Shown here piece after piece: positions 44,225 to 54,111 of a stretch of DNA of 64,000 bases. Under the pieces are notes generated by a model. It saw nothing but the letters and a program-made list of their open reading frames with translations. It searched no databases and was not told where the DNA came from. Each line of letters starts with the position of its first letter. Positions within the stretch are counted from its first letter, which is position 1. The position numbers and the translations under genes were made by a program. Source of the DNA: JAGXLC01 sp964585385 (GTDB taxonomy: Bacteria; Bacteroidota; Bacteroidia; Bacteroidales; UBA12077); NCBI GenBank assembly GCA_964585385.1, contig CAZPDP010000002.1, positions 1 through 64,000 of the forward strand, in the 5' to 3' direction.

Positions 44225-45316
44225 TTACGAATTCATAATGTCCAGGAACCGCTCGGTCATCTTTTTAAAGCTGAAACGCTCCCGGACAATTTGCTTACCC
44301 TTTTCCCCAAACGCATTTTGTAGATTCGGATTATCAGCCAGGTTTATTAATTTTTCAGCCATCATCTCAATATTATTATCCGGGATGATATAGCCATTTT
44401 CTTCATTACTTATAATTTCATCGGTTGCTCCAATATCAAAAGAAAGCACAGGTTTCTCGGCAGCCATGGCTTCAATAAGTACATATCCAAAACCCTCGTA
44501 ATAGGAAGGCAGCACAAACACATCAATTCCTTTAAGAAAAAGCGTAAATGGTTCCACGAAGCCTGCAAAACGAACACAATCTTTCAATCCTTCGTTAATA
44601 ACCTGATCCCTGAGTTTTCCCTCTTCCGGGCCTTTACCAGCAATCCGGAGTGTGAAATTCAGGCCTCTTTCCTTCAAAAGCTTGGCTACTTCAATTAAAC
44701 GAAGGTGTCCTTTCTCTTTTGATAATCTCCCGGCGGTACCAATTACGAATACTCCTTGGTTTCTTTTTTTAATGGATTTTTCATAAGCTTCTGTATCAAT
44801 TCCGTTGTAAAGTACTTTTATCTTTTCGTTTGGAAACAAACCGGGATTATTTTGCAGGATAGTATTTTTTGTTTTTTCAGAGTTGGCAATGATTAAGTCA
44901 ACTGTTTTTTTAAACAGATGTCTGTTAGAAAGACTGTTTTTTATAGGTTTGGCGCTTCCCCTGCGATAAATGATTTTTCTCACAGATGCTTTTTTAGCGG
45001 CACGGCCCGCAGTTTTTAAATCAGATGGAAGATTAAGAATTATATGTGTTATGTTCTTTTTTACCAGGAAATTTTTTAATTGTCTTATAAGCAGCGGTTT
45101 TAAGAAGCTAAGGTTGTTAATTTTGAAGGGATGAACAGGTAGTGAATGCGCCAGGGCTTTCTTGTAAAGTTCGCTTCCGGGATAGGGGCAAAGCATTACC
45201 CGAAACCCCTCTTGATGCAGGTGTCTGGCCATTTCAAAATGCCACTTTTCACCACCACCCCAGTCTTTTGAGGTGTTAAAGAAACAAAAAGTTGTATTTT
45301 CTTTGGATGCTTTCAA
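44225..45316 (-). CDS. Glycosyltransferase family 4
   Basis: 363 residues, GT-B fold. Typical segments are CFFNTSKDWGGGEKWHFEM, then VIGTAGRLSKEKGHLRLIEV and the EX7E-type donor site LPSYYEGFGYVLIEAMAAEK. The start is a TTG (45314-45316); no earlier in-frame ATG is seen, and the next Met would remove the first beta-strand. It lies 37 bp after the Wzi-like gene, so co-transcription is likely. Confidence 0.9.
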   Translation of the reverse strand: MKASKENTTFCFFNTSKDWGGGEKWHFEMARHLHQEGFRVMLCPYPGSELYKKALAHSLPVHPFKINNLSFLKPLLIRQLKNFLVKKNITHIILNLPSDLKTAGRAAKKASVRKIIYRRGSAKPIKNSLSNRHLFKKTVDLIIANSEKTKNTILQNNPGLFPNEKIKVLYNGIDTEAYEKSIKKRNQGVFVIGTAGRLSKEKGHLRLIEVAKLLKERGLNFTLRIAGKGPEEGKLRDQVINEGLKDCVRFAGFVEPFTLFLKGIDVFVLPSYYEGFGYVLIEAMAAEKPVLSFDIGATDEIISNEENGYIIPDNNIEMMAEKLINLADNPNLQNAFGEKGKQIVRERFSFKKMTERFLDIMNS

Positions 45317-45353
45317 ACTGAGTTGGATTTGAATCTCATATTACCCGGCGATT

Positions 45354-46778
45354 CTAAAAAGCTCCTTGTTTACTGATTGAGATCATAAAGCCATAATTGG
45401 CGCCGTACATTAACCCTGAATCAACAGCGAAGCTGGTTGATATATCCAGTCCGTTTAACCAGTTAACCGGAAAGTTTACCGTAAGCATGGAAGAGGTATA
45501 CCCTTTTGCGGGGTCGTAAGGATTGGCGTTGGTGCCGAAATTGTCATGAAAACTGAAAAGCAATTTGTAGTCTATTTCTTTGTAAATGTTTCCCTCAAAG
45601 CCGTAATGATGAACAATTACTTTGTTGTTTTTCATGCCGTACCCCGTCTCATAATAGACAGGTGAGGTTATGAAGGGGTTCCCCAGTGTGAAGCCATAGT
45701 ATGACCAGCCCGACCGGTAGAAGTGATTGTTGAAATAGTTGTCGTTGCCCTTCAGTCCCAGGTCATTGTCATGTACAGGACCGCTTTGCTCTGTGGTATG
45801 AAGCAATTCAAAACAGACCCCTGAAATGATTTGCTTTTTGTCTTTCATTTTCAGACTGATGCCCCACAATCCGTCTTCTACATTTTTCCAGTTGAATCCG
45901 GAGCCATCTTCAAATAGTGTCTGCCAATACAGTTTGAAGAAGAAATCTTCCAGCTCAGCATCCAGGCCAATGACTCTTCCACCCACATGGTTGCCAAGTT
46001 TGTTAAGCACATCTCCTTCGGAAGGAGTTTCTTCTTCACTTGCTGATTGAGGGATGAAAACTTTATAAAAAGATTTCAAATCCCTGGGTAAGGCTTCATC
46101 AAATCTTTGTGATTTACCAGCCCACTGAGCAAAGTGATGAAGACCCCAGTGAACATTGACAGGCAGGTCCCCTCCGATTCGTATTTTATAGAATTTATGG
46201 TGCAGCAATACATTTTCCACATACCTGGGGTAATCCATCCAGCCGTCCCTGCTGCTTTCAAACCAGCCGTGTTCCATGTACCCGCTGAATTCGAGGTAAC
46301 CTTTGGTAAAAGGGACATCCACAAATCCATTAGTTCCGATTCCGATTTTCGGCATGGGACGTGCATTTCCAGACCAGAGAAGTCCTCCTGAAGAGAGGGT
46401 GGAGTCCTGGTTTCCATAATGGGTGTTTTTTGATCCGATGAGAATATTCCCGAACAGCATTTTGGCTTCAACATAATATTGGTTGAGGTAAGGGGTGTTT
46501 TGCTGGTTATACCTGTTTACAGCTTCCAGTCCGTACCCGATACTGAATTTTTTATCATGGTTGAGGTTGCTTTTTATAAAGGCTTCGATTGTATTGTTAA
46601 AACCACCGGGCAGGTATTTGGCCTGGTTATTCGCAACCAGCCAAAAGGGTGTTTGTTGGCCTTTATAAGGTAAGGTGTTAATGCTTAAGCCGTAATCCGG
46701 TTTTTCAATTACCTGGCTAGCTGAAAAAGAAAAACCTGCAAGCAGCAGAGACAGTATTAATCCGATTCGTTTCCTCAT
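45354..46778 (-). CDS. Capsule assembly Wzi-like outer membrane protein
   Basis: 474 residues with a signal peptide ending near FSFSASQ. The rest alternates short aromatic beta-strands with turns, ending in a strand (GANYGFMISISKQGAF), as expected for an outer membrane barrel. In E. coli, Wzi helps anchor capsule at the cell surface. Its place beside glycosyltransferases supports a role in surface polysaccharide assembly. Family recognition is by overall pattern rather than a single motif. Confidence 0.78.
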   Translation of the reverse strand: MRKRIGLILSLLLAGFSFSASQVIEKPDYGLSINTLPYKGQQTPFWLVANNQAKYLPGGFNNTIEAFIKSNLNHDKKFSIGYGLEAVNRYNQQNTPYLNQYYVEAKMLFGNILIGSKNTHYGNQDSTLSSGGLLWSGNARPMPKIGIGTNGFVDVPFTKGYLEFSGYMEHGWFESSRDGWMDYPRYVENVLLHHKFYKIRIGGDLPVNVHWGLHHFAQWAGKSQRFDEALPRDLKSFYKVFIPQSASEEETPSEGDVLNKLGNHVGGRVIGLDAELEDFFFKLYWQTLFEDGSGFNWKNVEDGLWGISLKMKDKKQIISGVCFELLHTTEQSGPVHDNDLGLKGNDNYFNNHFYRSGWSYYGFTLGNPFITSPVYYETGYGMKNNKVIVHHYGFEGNIYKEIDYKLLFSFHDNFGTNANPYDPAKGYTSSMLTVNFPVNWLNGLDISTSFAVDSGLMYGANYGFMISISKQGAF

Positions 46779-46901
46779 TCTTTTTGTTTAGTGCGTTTAT
46801 TACAATTTTAAAAATTCTGTCGTTGAAGTGTTTACGCCGCCATATATTTTCATAAACAGCTATAGTGTTAAGAAATACAAAGATATCCAATTTGAAAGAA
46901 T

Positions 46902-46933
46902 AAAAAAAAGGGTTGAAGATGCAACCCCTTTTA
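46902..46933 (-). terminator. Terminator after the TonB gene
   Basis: On the minus strand, GGGGTTG / CAACCC form a stem with a 6-nt loop followed by a run of eight T. It lies 38 bp beyond the TonB stop. Confidence 0.85.
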
Positions 46934-46970
46934 TATAAATATTTTAAGATGAATTCAGAATAAATCTGCT

Positions 46971-47657
46971 TTACTGCAGTCTGAATACGATTGGAATTGT
47001 AAATTGAACTCTTACTGGTTTACCTCTTTGTTTCCCAGGTTCCCATTCCGGGGCGTTCTGAATGGTTCTTACCGCTTCTTCGTCAAGTGCGGGGTCAACG
47101 CCTCTGAGAACTGTAACGTTTGAGATAGAGCCGTCTTTGTCAATTACGAATTTTACGTACACTGTACCCTCTATACCGTTTTCTGCAGCAATTGTCGGGT
47201 ATTTGAGGTTTCTCTGAATGTAGTTTCTGAATTTGGACACGCCGCCACCTTTAAATTGGGGCATATCCTCAACCTTCATAAAAATTTGAGCTTCTTCTTC
47301 TTCTTCTTCTTCTTCAGCAAATGCATCAATTTGAACCTGTGTTTCCTGATCAGCTTCTGTTTCCTCCAGAACAAGTTCATCTTCAATATCTACATCGTTG
47401 TCGACAATGTTGATAACCTCTGTTGTTTTTGGAGGCGGAGGCGGAGGAGGTTGCTTTTGTTGTTCCTGACGTGTTACAGGTACGCTTTCCTGAACCACAT
47501 CATCATTGTCTTGTTTGCTAAAGCCTTTTACTTTTTCGGGTTGTGAAGTCCACTCAAATGCCAGGAATACTAGTCCAAGGGTAATGACAAATCCTATCTC
47601 TAGAAAAAGGCCCTTTTTCTTCTCTAAATCAGCTTTTTTAGTTTTTTTCGGTTCCAT
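46971..47657 (-). CDS. TonB-family energy transducer
   Basis: 228 residues: a short basic cytosolic start, one inner membrane helix (about 15-38), a Pro-rich stretch (PPPPPPPK), a very acidic spacer with eight consecutive Glu, and a C-terminal TonB domain (about 140-228) ending in FTIPIVFRLQ. It transmits proton-motive force to outer membrane receptors. The Glu run is encoded by a trinucleotide repeat. It is a single gene with its own terminator; no ExbB/ExbD gene is adjacent. Confidence 0.93.
   Translation of the reverse strand: MEPKKTKKADLEKKKGLFLEIGFVITLGLVFLAFEWTSQPEKVKGFSKQDNDDVVQESVPVTRQEQQKQPPPPPPPKTTEVINIVDNDVDIEDELVLEETEADQETQVQIDAFAEEEEEEEEAQIFMKVEDMPQFKGGGVSKFRNYIQRNLKYPTIAAENGIEGTVYVKFVIDKDGSISNVTVLRGVDPALDEEAVRTIQNAPEWEPGKQRGKPVRVQFTIPIVFRLQ
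47292..47315. repeat. (TTC)8 microsatellite inside the TonB gene
   Basis: Eight perfect TTC triplets encode the Glu run in the periplasmic spacer of the TonB protein. Length changes would stay in frame. Confidence 0.95.
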
Positions 47658-47852
47658 ATTTCCTTTTATTTTTGCTGGGCTAAAATTAATGATTTATAAG
47701 TTTATATTCAAAATATATTGGAAAATTAATTTAATTGTTAAACAACATATTATTCTTACACATGCAATAACAGTGTTTTATTGTAAAACGGATTCACTAT
47801 TTCAGATATTTCGTGTTGACAAAAAATAATACAGCGAAAAAACGCATATTTA

Positions 47853-49073
47853 TCAAAAAGCTGCCATAAGCAAATCAATATCTCTTGAAGGAATATCAAA
47901 ACGTTTCCCAAGCTGATTGCTTGTTAGTATTCCATTATAAATATACACTCCATTTCTGAGCCCCCTGTTTTCTTTCAGGAAATTGATAACTCCGCCATAT
48001 TCACCCATTCTCACGAGAAGAGGTGAAAATACGTTGCTTAGGGCAATGGAGGCTGTTCTTCCAACACGTGAGGCAATATTAGGTACACAGTAATGGATTA
48101 CGCCGTGCTTAATATAGGACGGATTATCGATTGTACGGATTTCTGATGTTTCAACGCATCCTCCCTGGTCAATACTTAAGTCTATAATTACGGATCCTTC
48201 TTTCATCTTTTTGACCATGTCTTCATCAATCAGCATTTTTGCATACTGCTCCTCCTGGTACATAGCGCCGATTACTGCATCGGCAGATTGAATATCTTTT
48301 ATAATCACACTGGGATGAAAAACTGATGTGTAGAGCCTGGTAGCTAGCCGTTTTTGTAATCTTCGGAGTTTAATGAGCGAATTATCAAAAATTTTCAGGG
48401 ACGCTCCAAGACCGATTGCAGCTCTTGCTGCATATTCAGCGGCTGTACCAGCTCCCAGAATGACTACTTCGGTTGGTGTGATTCCTGTTACACCGCCTAA
48501 CATAACCCCTTTGCCGTTTCTTGACTTACTCAGGTATTCCGAAGCAACCAGGATGGATGTTGTGCCAGCAATCTCACTCATTGCCCTGATAACCGGGAAA
48601 CTGTTGTCGTCATCCCTGAGAAATTCGAAAGCGATAGCAATAACCTTTTTTTGCATCATCTTACGGATGCACTCTTCGTTTTGCTGAGGAAGGTTCAGGC
48701 TGGTGATAACTACCTGATCGCCTCTTAGACTATCAATTTCTTCTGATTTGAGTGGAGAGATTCTTAAAATGATGTCGCACTGATAAACCTGGTTTTTGTT
48801 TTCCACTATGAATCCACCATTCTCACTATAATCCGTGTCTTTATATTTTGCCTCATTACCGGCCCCGGTCTCGATAATTACTTCATGTCCCTGGTTCACA
48901 AGTATCTCAACAGCCTCGGGTGTGAGCGCCACTCGGCTTTCGACCACCGCGTCATCTTTGGGTAGTCCAATGACGAGTTTGGAGCTTTTCCTGCCAATCT
49001 CAAGCATTTCCTCTTTTGGAAGAAAGCCTGCATTGCTTAGCGAAAAATTTGGAGAAACCCCTCTTTTTTTCAT
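47853..49073 (-). CDS. Alanine dehydrogenase/PntA-like protein
   Basis: 406 residues. The fold matches the alanine dehydrogenase/transhydrogenase family: VGLPKDDAVVESRVALTPEA at the start, the Rossmann loop VVILGAGTAAEYAARAA, and DQGGCVETSEIRT. At the positions of the catalytic Lys and His of alanine dehydrogenase (MKVKEP and YLHLA) the sequence reads RISPLKSEE and ITSLNLPQQ. Alanine oxidation is therefore uncertain, and the substrate may differ. The start is the ATG at 49071-49073. It lies between the TonB gene and tsaE. Confidence 0.82.
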   Translation of the reverse strand: MKKRGVSPNFSLSNAGFLPKEEMLEIGRKSSKLVIGLPKDDAVVESRVALTPEAVEILVNQGHEVIIETGAGNEAKYKDTDYSENGGFIVENKNQVYQCDIILRISPLKSEEIDSLRGDQVVITSLNLPQQNEECIRKMMQKKVIAIAFEFLRDDDNSFPVIRAMSEIAGTTSILVASEYLSKSRNGKGVMLGGVTGITPTEVVILGAGTAAEYAARAAIGLGASLKIFDNSLIKLRRLQKRLATRLYTSVFHPSVIIKDIQSADAVIGAMYQEEQYAKMLIDEDMVKKMKEGSVIIDLSIDQGGCVETSEIRTIDNPSYIKHGVIHYCVPNIASRVGRTASIALSNVFSPLLVRMGEYGGVINFLKENRGLRNGVYIYNGILTSNQLGKRFDIPSRDIDLLMAAF

Positions 49074-49147
49074 ATATTATGCCTGGTTAAATAAATTAAG
49101 GTACGTAAACACCAATATTTTGTTGTTATTTCATTCCTGAATGTCAT

Positions 49148-49564
49148 TTAATTGAACTCTATTGTTCTTTTTCCGTTCTGATTTTCAATTATCTTAACAT
49201 ATACCACATTGTTGGGCAACAATTCATCAATCTTTTCCGGCCATTCGATAAAACAGTAATTATCATTCTGAAAATAGTCCTCCACCCCAATATCATAAGC
49301 TTCTTTAATTGATTCTATCCTGTAGAAGTCCATGTGGTATATCTTTTGTCCGGATTCAGACTGATATTCATTGATTAGTGAGAAGGTGGGACTGCTTACA
49401 ATGTCTACTACGTCCAATTCATTGCATAATGCCTTGATAAAGGTAGTTTTCCCAGCCCCTAAGTCACCAAAAAATGCAAAAAACTTTTTCCCATCTGTTT
49501 TTTCCAGGAATTTTTTAGCTGCTTTCGGCAAATCATTCAGTTTATTTAATTCCAGTTTTTCCAT
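49148..49564 (-). CDS. tsaE: tRNA threonylcarbamoyladenosine biosynthesis ATPase TsaE
   Basis: 138 residues with Walker A GDLGAGKTTF and the family segment SSPTFSLINEY. TsaE works with TsaB and TsaD to make N6-threonylcarbamoyladenosine at position 37 of ANN-decoding tRNAs. It starts 18 bp after porX on the same strand, so porX and tsaE are probably co-transcribed. Confidence 0.95.
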   Translation of the reverse strand: MEKLELNKLNDLPKAAKKFLEKTDGKKFFAFFGDLGAGKTTFIKALCNELDVVDIVSSPTFSLINEYQSESGQKIYHMDFYRIESIKEAYDIGVEDYFQNDNYCFIEWPEKIDELLPNNVVYVKIIENQNGKRTIEFN

Positions 49565-49582
49565 TTCTAAGAATTAAACAAA

Positions 49583-51139
49583 TTACATTTTTGGATTTAA
49601 AATTACAAATGGTATCATCATTTCTTCCATGGAAATTCCACCATGCTGAAATGTGTTTCTGAAATAGTTGACGTAATAGTTATAATTATTCGGATACACC
49701 AGGTAGTCCTGGTTTGTGGCGAAGATATATTTTGAACTTACATGCGTTTTAGGCAGATGAATGGTGGTTGGATCGTTGACATCAAAAACTTCCTGCTTTT
49801 TATAGGATAAGTTTTTACCTGTTTTATAGCGGAGGTTAACAGAAGTGTTCCTGTCTCCAACTACTTTTCGGGGATTATGAACCTGGATGTTCCCGTGGTC
49901 TGTAGTTAAGATTATTTTTATTTTTTTATCTGCCAGCTCTTTGAGTAATGCAAGCAGGGGAGAGTGTCTGAACCACGACAGGGTAAGGGTTCTGTAAGCT
50001 GCTTCTGTGCTTGCCAGCTCTTTGATAACATCCATTTCTGTTCTTGAATGTGAAAGCATGTCAATATAATTAAAAACCAGCACGGATAGGTTGTAATTTA
50101 GAAGATTTGAGAGCTTCTGGAGAACTTTCCGGCCGGTTTGTGCGCGGCTGATCTTTTCATAGAAAAAACGGGTGTCAAGACCCAATCGCGTCAGTTGGTT
50201 TTTCAGCAACTCGCTTTCTTTTAGGTTTTTACCCCCGGATTCTTCGTCGTGGAGCCAAATACCGGGATACAGTTTTTGAATTTCCAGGGGCATCAATCCT
50301 GCGAACATTGAATTCCTGGAATATTGAGTTGCTGTGGGAAGTATGCTGAAAAACAAGTCTTCTTCTTCGATAGAAAAAAGTTCATTGATATAAGGCATGA
50401 GCACTTTCCAGTGATCAAAGCGTAAATTGTCAATAACCAGGAGAAGTACGTTTTCTTTTGCGGAAAGGAGAGGTAAAACTTTTTCTTTGAAAAGGCTGGG
50501 GGACAGGAGCGGTTTTTCCTCTGATTTGTCAGAAAACCACCCAGCGTAATTACTTTGGATGTATTTGGCAAAAGCATTGTTGGCATCGTGTTTTTGATTC
50601 TGTAAAATTTCATGCATTCCGCCGTCCTGGTTTTCAGAAAGTTCAAGTTCCCAGTAAACGATTTTTCTGTAAATTTTTTTCCAGTCGCTGAAATGAGCGG
50701 CATCGCTGATTAGGTTGCTTAATTCCTGGAATTGAGACTGATAATTGGAGATAGACTTTTCGGTAATGAGTTTGTCCGTTTCGATATTTTTTTTGATGGT
50801 CAGCAAAATTTGTTTGGGATTTACGGGTTTGATGAGGTAGTCGTCTATTCTTGAACCAATTGCTTCTTCCATAATATTCTCCTCCTCACTCTTTGTAATC
50901 ATCACTACCGGCACATTGGGCCTGAGGTTTTTGATATCACTGAGTGCTTCCAGTCCGCTTATGCCCGGCATGTGCTCATCCAAAAATATCAAATCGTAAG
51001 GATTGTTCTTAACCATTTCAATGGCATCGTCTGCATTGCTGGTGGTGAAAACCTTATAGCCTTTTTCCTGAAGGAATAATATATGAGGTCTCAGTAAGTC
51101 TATTTCATCATCTACCCAAAGAATTTTTATTTCCTTCAT
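49583..51139 (-). CDS. porX: T9SS regulator PorX (response regulator plus PglZ domain)
   Basis: 518 residues. The N-terminal receiver domain has the acidic pocket Asp10-Asp11 and phosphoacceptor Asp54 (LIFLDEHMPG), with the conserved Lys in YLIKP. The C-terminal part (about 200-510) is an alkaline-phosphatase-superfamily PglZ domain with VIDNLRFDHW and LTTDHGNIQVH metal-site segments. In Porphyromonas, PorX with the kinase PorY controls T9SS gene expression. No PorY-like kinase is in this window. It sits directly after porW and before tsaE. Confidence 0.92.
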   Translation of the reverse strand: MKEIKILWVDDEIDLLRPHILFLQEKGYKVFTTSNADDAIEMVKNNPYDLIFLDEHMPGISGLEALSDIKNLRPNVPVVMITKSEEENIMEEAIGSRIDDYLIKPVNPKQILLTIKKNIETDKLITEKSISNYQSQFQELSNLISDAAHFSDWKKIYRKIVYWELELSENQDGGMHEILQNQKHDANNAFAKYIQSNYAGWFSDKSEEKPLLSPSLFKEKVLPLLSAKENVLLLVIDNLRFDHWKVLMPYINELFSIEEEDLFFSILPTATQYSRNSMFAGLMPLEIQKLYPGIWLHDEESGGKNLKESELLKNQLTRLGLDTRFFYEKISRAQTGRKVLQKLSNLLNYNLSVLVFNYIDMLSHSRTEMDVIKELASTEAAYRTLTLSWFRHSPLLALLKELADKKIKIILTTDHGNIQVHNPRKVVGDRNTSVNLRYKTGKNLSYKKQEVFDVNDPTTIHLPKTHVSSKYIFATNQDYLVYPNNYNYYVNYFRNTFQHGGISMEEMMIPFVILNPKM

Positions 51140-51161
51140 AGTTGTGGTTTTGAGATGGTTA

Positions 51162-53882
51162 TCAGCGGGTGGCTAATTTTTTGTCAAAGAATTTAATGTA
51201 TTCAATTATCGATTTTTTCTCAAGCAGGGTTAAATAATTTTTGACAGAAATATAGAAAAAGTTGTAATCTGAGGGGTCTATTTCTGAAAAGACCCGATCT
51301 TTTTTCTTCTGCAAAATATCATAGTATTCTCTGACTGATTCCAGGGTTTCAAAACGTTTTACCGACACTACAGTATAATACTCATTGAATTTTTTACTGG
51401 AAGTATTATAGTCTTTTTGTAGAAAATAATCAAGATTAAAATTAATCAGGTCAAATATAAGCCTGTTGATATCAATTTTTTCAGTATTGGCAACAACTAC
51501 AAAATAATACTGGTCTTCATCGTCTGATTTATAATCTGTTTCCGGTTCATCTTCTTGAGGTTCTTTTGTTTCTTTTTGCTCGTTCTCATTATCCCCTTTT
51601 CCCTGCTTCTCTTTTCTGACTTTATTTTGTGAGAAATGCTGGCGCAATTGTTCAAGCTCTGTTTTATTAAGATAAGCCAGCATATCACCGGAAACCTCAG
51701 CAATTTCGGTTCCAGGGTATTTCTTTATCAATTCTTCCAGAGATTTTCGATACGTAATAATGTCTTCTGTCTTTCCTTTGCTCAACGTTTCAAGAAAATC
51801 AAAACGGGCCAGATAATCCTGGCTGTTAAAGTTTTCCCGGGCGAAGGAAAAATTTTGAATCACCTTGTTGTAGTTCCCATTTCTGTATGCTTTAAGCGTT
51901 TCATTGTAGAACTTTTCAATTTCGTTTTGCTCTTGTTCCAGTTTTTTAAAATAATCGGGATCCTTTAATATTTTCGCATGATTGCTTTCCGGATATTCCC
52001 TGATAATTTTGTTCTTGTATTCATTCGCCAGATTACTGTTTCCTTCCTCTTTATAGAGCTTGTAGAGATAATAGTAACTTGTGAGCTGATATTTATTGTC
52101 CGGGTATCTTTCGTTGAGTTCTTTGAAAGCTTCAATGGCTTTAGGGTTATTTTCCAGGTCATTCATATAAGTCATCCCCACATCGAGATAGGCTTGCTGA
52201 ATTTTTTGGTGGGAAACTTCCATCAGTGAATCGTTGAGAGGAAGGTCCCGCAGATAGTATTTTCTGTTGGTTTTAGGCATCTGTTCCTTCTCTTCTTTTT
52301 CAGCCTTTTCTGCTTCTGCAAAATCTTCAAACTGAGAGCTTCTCTTATTTGATCTTCTCCAGTTGTCTTCAAGCTCTCTGGCTCCCCATTTTTGTTGAAA
52401 TGCCACCTTGCCCCGCTCAACTGCTGTTTGGCTGTAAAAATACCAGCTGGAAGAATTCCTGTTTCTCAATTCATTTAACTGAGACTGGGTTAGACGGTTG
52501 TTTTGTTGTTGTCTTGCCTGCAAATCCTTTTGCTTTTTGGCTTGTTCTTCGGCTTTGTATTGCTTTATGAGCTTGTTAATCAATTCATTTCGCTTGCTTT
52601 CGCTCATTTGTGCCACTCTCTGTAAGCTGTCCTGCCGGTCGATAACATTCAGGTTGCTGACAAGTTTGGTTAGGTATTTATTCTTAATGTACAGGTCTGT
52701 ATATCCTGGATAATCAGATTCCAAAAAGGTGACAGCGCTGTCGTAATAGGCCTGTGCATTTTCATAACTCTTTCTTGCAAAATAGATATCAGCTAGCTCC
52801 AGATAGGATAAACCCTGCTGGTTTTGATTGTCTTTGCTATTTCTTGCAGAAAGTTTGAAGTTCTTAATGGCTTCTTCAACCCGGTTTTCTTGCCTGGCAA
52901 TTTTTGCAAGAGCATAGTATATCTGGTCTTTATAATCTGAGTTTTTATCATCCTTGAGCATTTTGTCAAGCTCTTGCTTAATTTCTTTTCCTTCAATACC
53001 TGCGAGCTGATATAGCCATGCTTTTTTCAGGCTTGCATTGAATTTCATCCGGTAATCGGGTTTCATTTCAATGACTTTGTCGTATTGTTCAAAGGCTTTA
53101 CGGGGTTGGTCGGTTTCTTCCATTATCTGCGCTAAAATGAACGAATATCTTGTTTTCTTGGATTTATCACCACAGAATTTTATGGCTTTTCTCAGAAAGG
53201 GGATGGCTTGCGCGGGCTGGTCCTGCTTCAGGAAATAATCTGCATAAGTGGCATTAAATTCCGAACGGATTTGTTCAGGCATTTGCTCAACCTCTTCTGA
53301 TTTTTTCAATATTTCTGAAGCTTCCCGGTACTTTTGGAGCTGAATATAACTCCTGATTAACCAAACTTTTGTTTTATAACCCATTTCCTCGTTTTTAAAT
53401 TCATTTGCAGCATATTCAAGCAATTTGGAAGCTGTGGAGTAGTCCATTAGCCAGAAGTAGGCTTTTCCCATGAGCAGATAGCTGTCGTCAACAAATCTGT
53501 TAAATTCAGACTTGCTGTAGTATTCTTTTTCTTCTTTGGTAAGTTTACGTTTTTGTTCAAGGTTTTCGGGTTTGGCAGTAATGGAGTGCAGCCGCACCAG
53601 TTTGGAAGCCTTTTCAATAGCACGCTCCATTTGAGGTTTTATATTTCCCGAAAGTTTTTCATTTCCATATATAAAAACTGGCAACCGGCGTGTGAAATCG
53701 AACTGGTAGTTCTCTTCATACCTGTTAATTCCTTCATTATAACTCTCCTTTCCATTAAATAGGATGTTGTAATAGGAGGTAAGATTGTGGTAAGACCTTG
53801 TTATGGATGTGTTTTTTTCTGTTCCGCATCTGGCAAGGAGGAAAACAGAAAGAAGTATGATTATCAAACCACGGATACGCAT
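51162..53882 (-). CDS. porW: T9SS lipoprotein PorW/SprE (TPR protein)
   Basis: 906 residues from the ATG at 53880-53882, which opens a lipoprotein signal (lipobox LLARC); a GTG 24 bp upstream is possible. After an N-terminal TSITRSYHNLTSYYNILFNG block typical of SprE/PorW, long stretches of TPR-like helices follow, plus an acidic Lys/Glu/Gln-rich spacer (about 770-800) and a C-terminal globular domain. PorW/SprE is needed for T9SS function and gliding. It is upstream of porX on the same strand. Confidence 0.9.
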   Translation of the reverse strand: MRIRGLIIILLSVFLLARCGTEKNTSITRSYHNLTSYYNILFNGKESYNEGINRYEENYQFDFTRRLPVFIYGNEKLSGNIKPQMERAIEKASKLVRLHSITAKPENLEQKRKLTKEEKEYYSKSEFNRFVDDSYLLMGKAYFWLMDYSTASKLLEYAANEFKNEEMGYKTKVWLIRSYIQLQKYREASEILKKSEEVEQMPEQIRSEFNATYADYFLKQDQPAQAIPFLRKAIKFCGDKSKKTRYSFILAQIMEETDQPRKAFEQYDKVIEMKPDYRMKFNASLKKAWLYQLAGIEGKEIKQELDKMLKDDKNSDYKDQIYYALAKIARQENRVEEAIKNFKLSARNSKDNQNQQGLSYLELADIYFARKSYENAQAYYDSAVTFLESDYPGYTDLYIKNKYLTKLVSNLNVIDRQDSLQRVAQMSESKRNELINKLIKQYKAEEQAKKQKDLQARQQQNNRLTQSQLNELRNRNSSSWYFYSQTAVERGKVAFQQKWGARELEDNWRRSNKRSSQFEDFAEAEKAEKEEKEQMPKTNRKYYLRDLPLNDSLMEVSHQKIQQAYLDVGMTYMNDLENNPKAIEAFKELNERYPDNKYQLTSYYYLYKLYKEEGNSNLANEYKNKIIREYPESNHAKILKDPDYFKKLEQEQNEIEKFYNETLKAYRNGNYNKVIQNFSFARENFNSQDYLARFDFLETLSKGKTEDIITYRKSLEELIKKYPGTEIAEVSGDMLAYLNKTELEQLRQHFSQNKVRKEKQGKGDNENEQKETKEPQEDEPETDYKSDDEDQYYFVVVANTEKIDINRLIFDLINFNLDYFLQKDYNTSSKKFNEYYTVVSVKRFETLESVREYYDILQKKKDRVFSEIDPSDYNFFYISVKNYLTLLEKKSIIEYIKFFDKKLATR

Positions 53883-54013
53883 GTTTTTTTTATTCAATTT
53901 CGACACTTTTTAAAATTAACTTAAAAACGCCGGGGATATTATTCGATTGCCAATAAATTTGAACTTTATCTTGGCTAAGTTTATTTTCTGATATTCGTTA
54001 GAAGAATTTGTTT

Positions 54014-54021
54014 CAAAAATA
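54014..54021 (-). promoter_or_regulatory. Promoter -7 candidate for porW
   Basis: TATTTTTG on the minus strand, 131 nt upstream of the porW ATG. The -33 box is unclear and the leader would be long, so this is tentative. Confidence 0.3.
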
Positions 54022-54111
54022 TAAAAACCGGATATTTTATCTTTGAGTTAATGACAAAATACCCAGTTTGTATGTTGGTTTATAAGAGAGCCTGCAAATC
54101 AATCACGCAAC

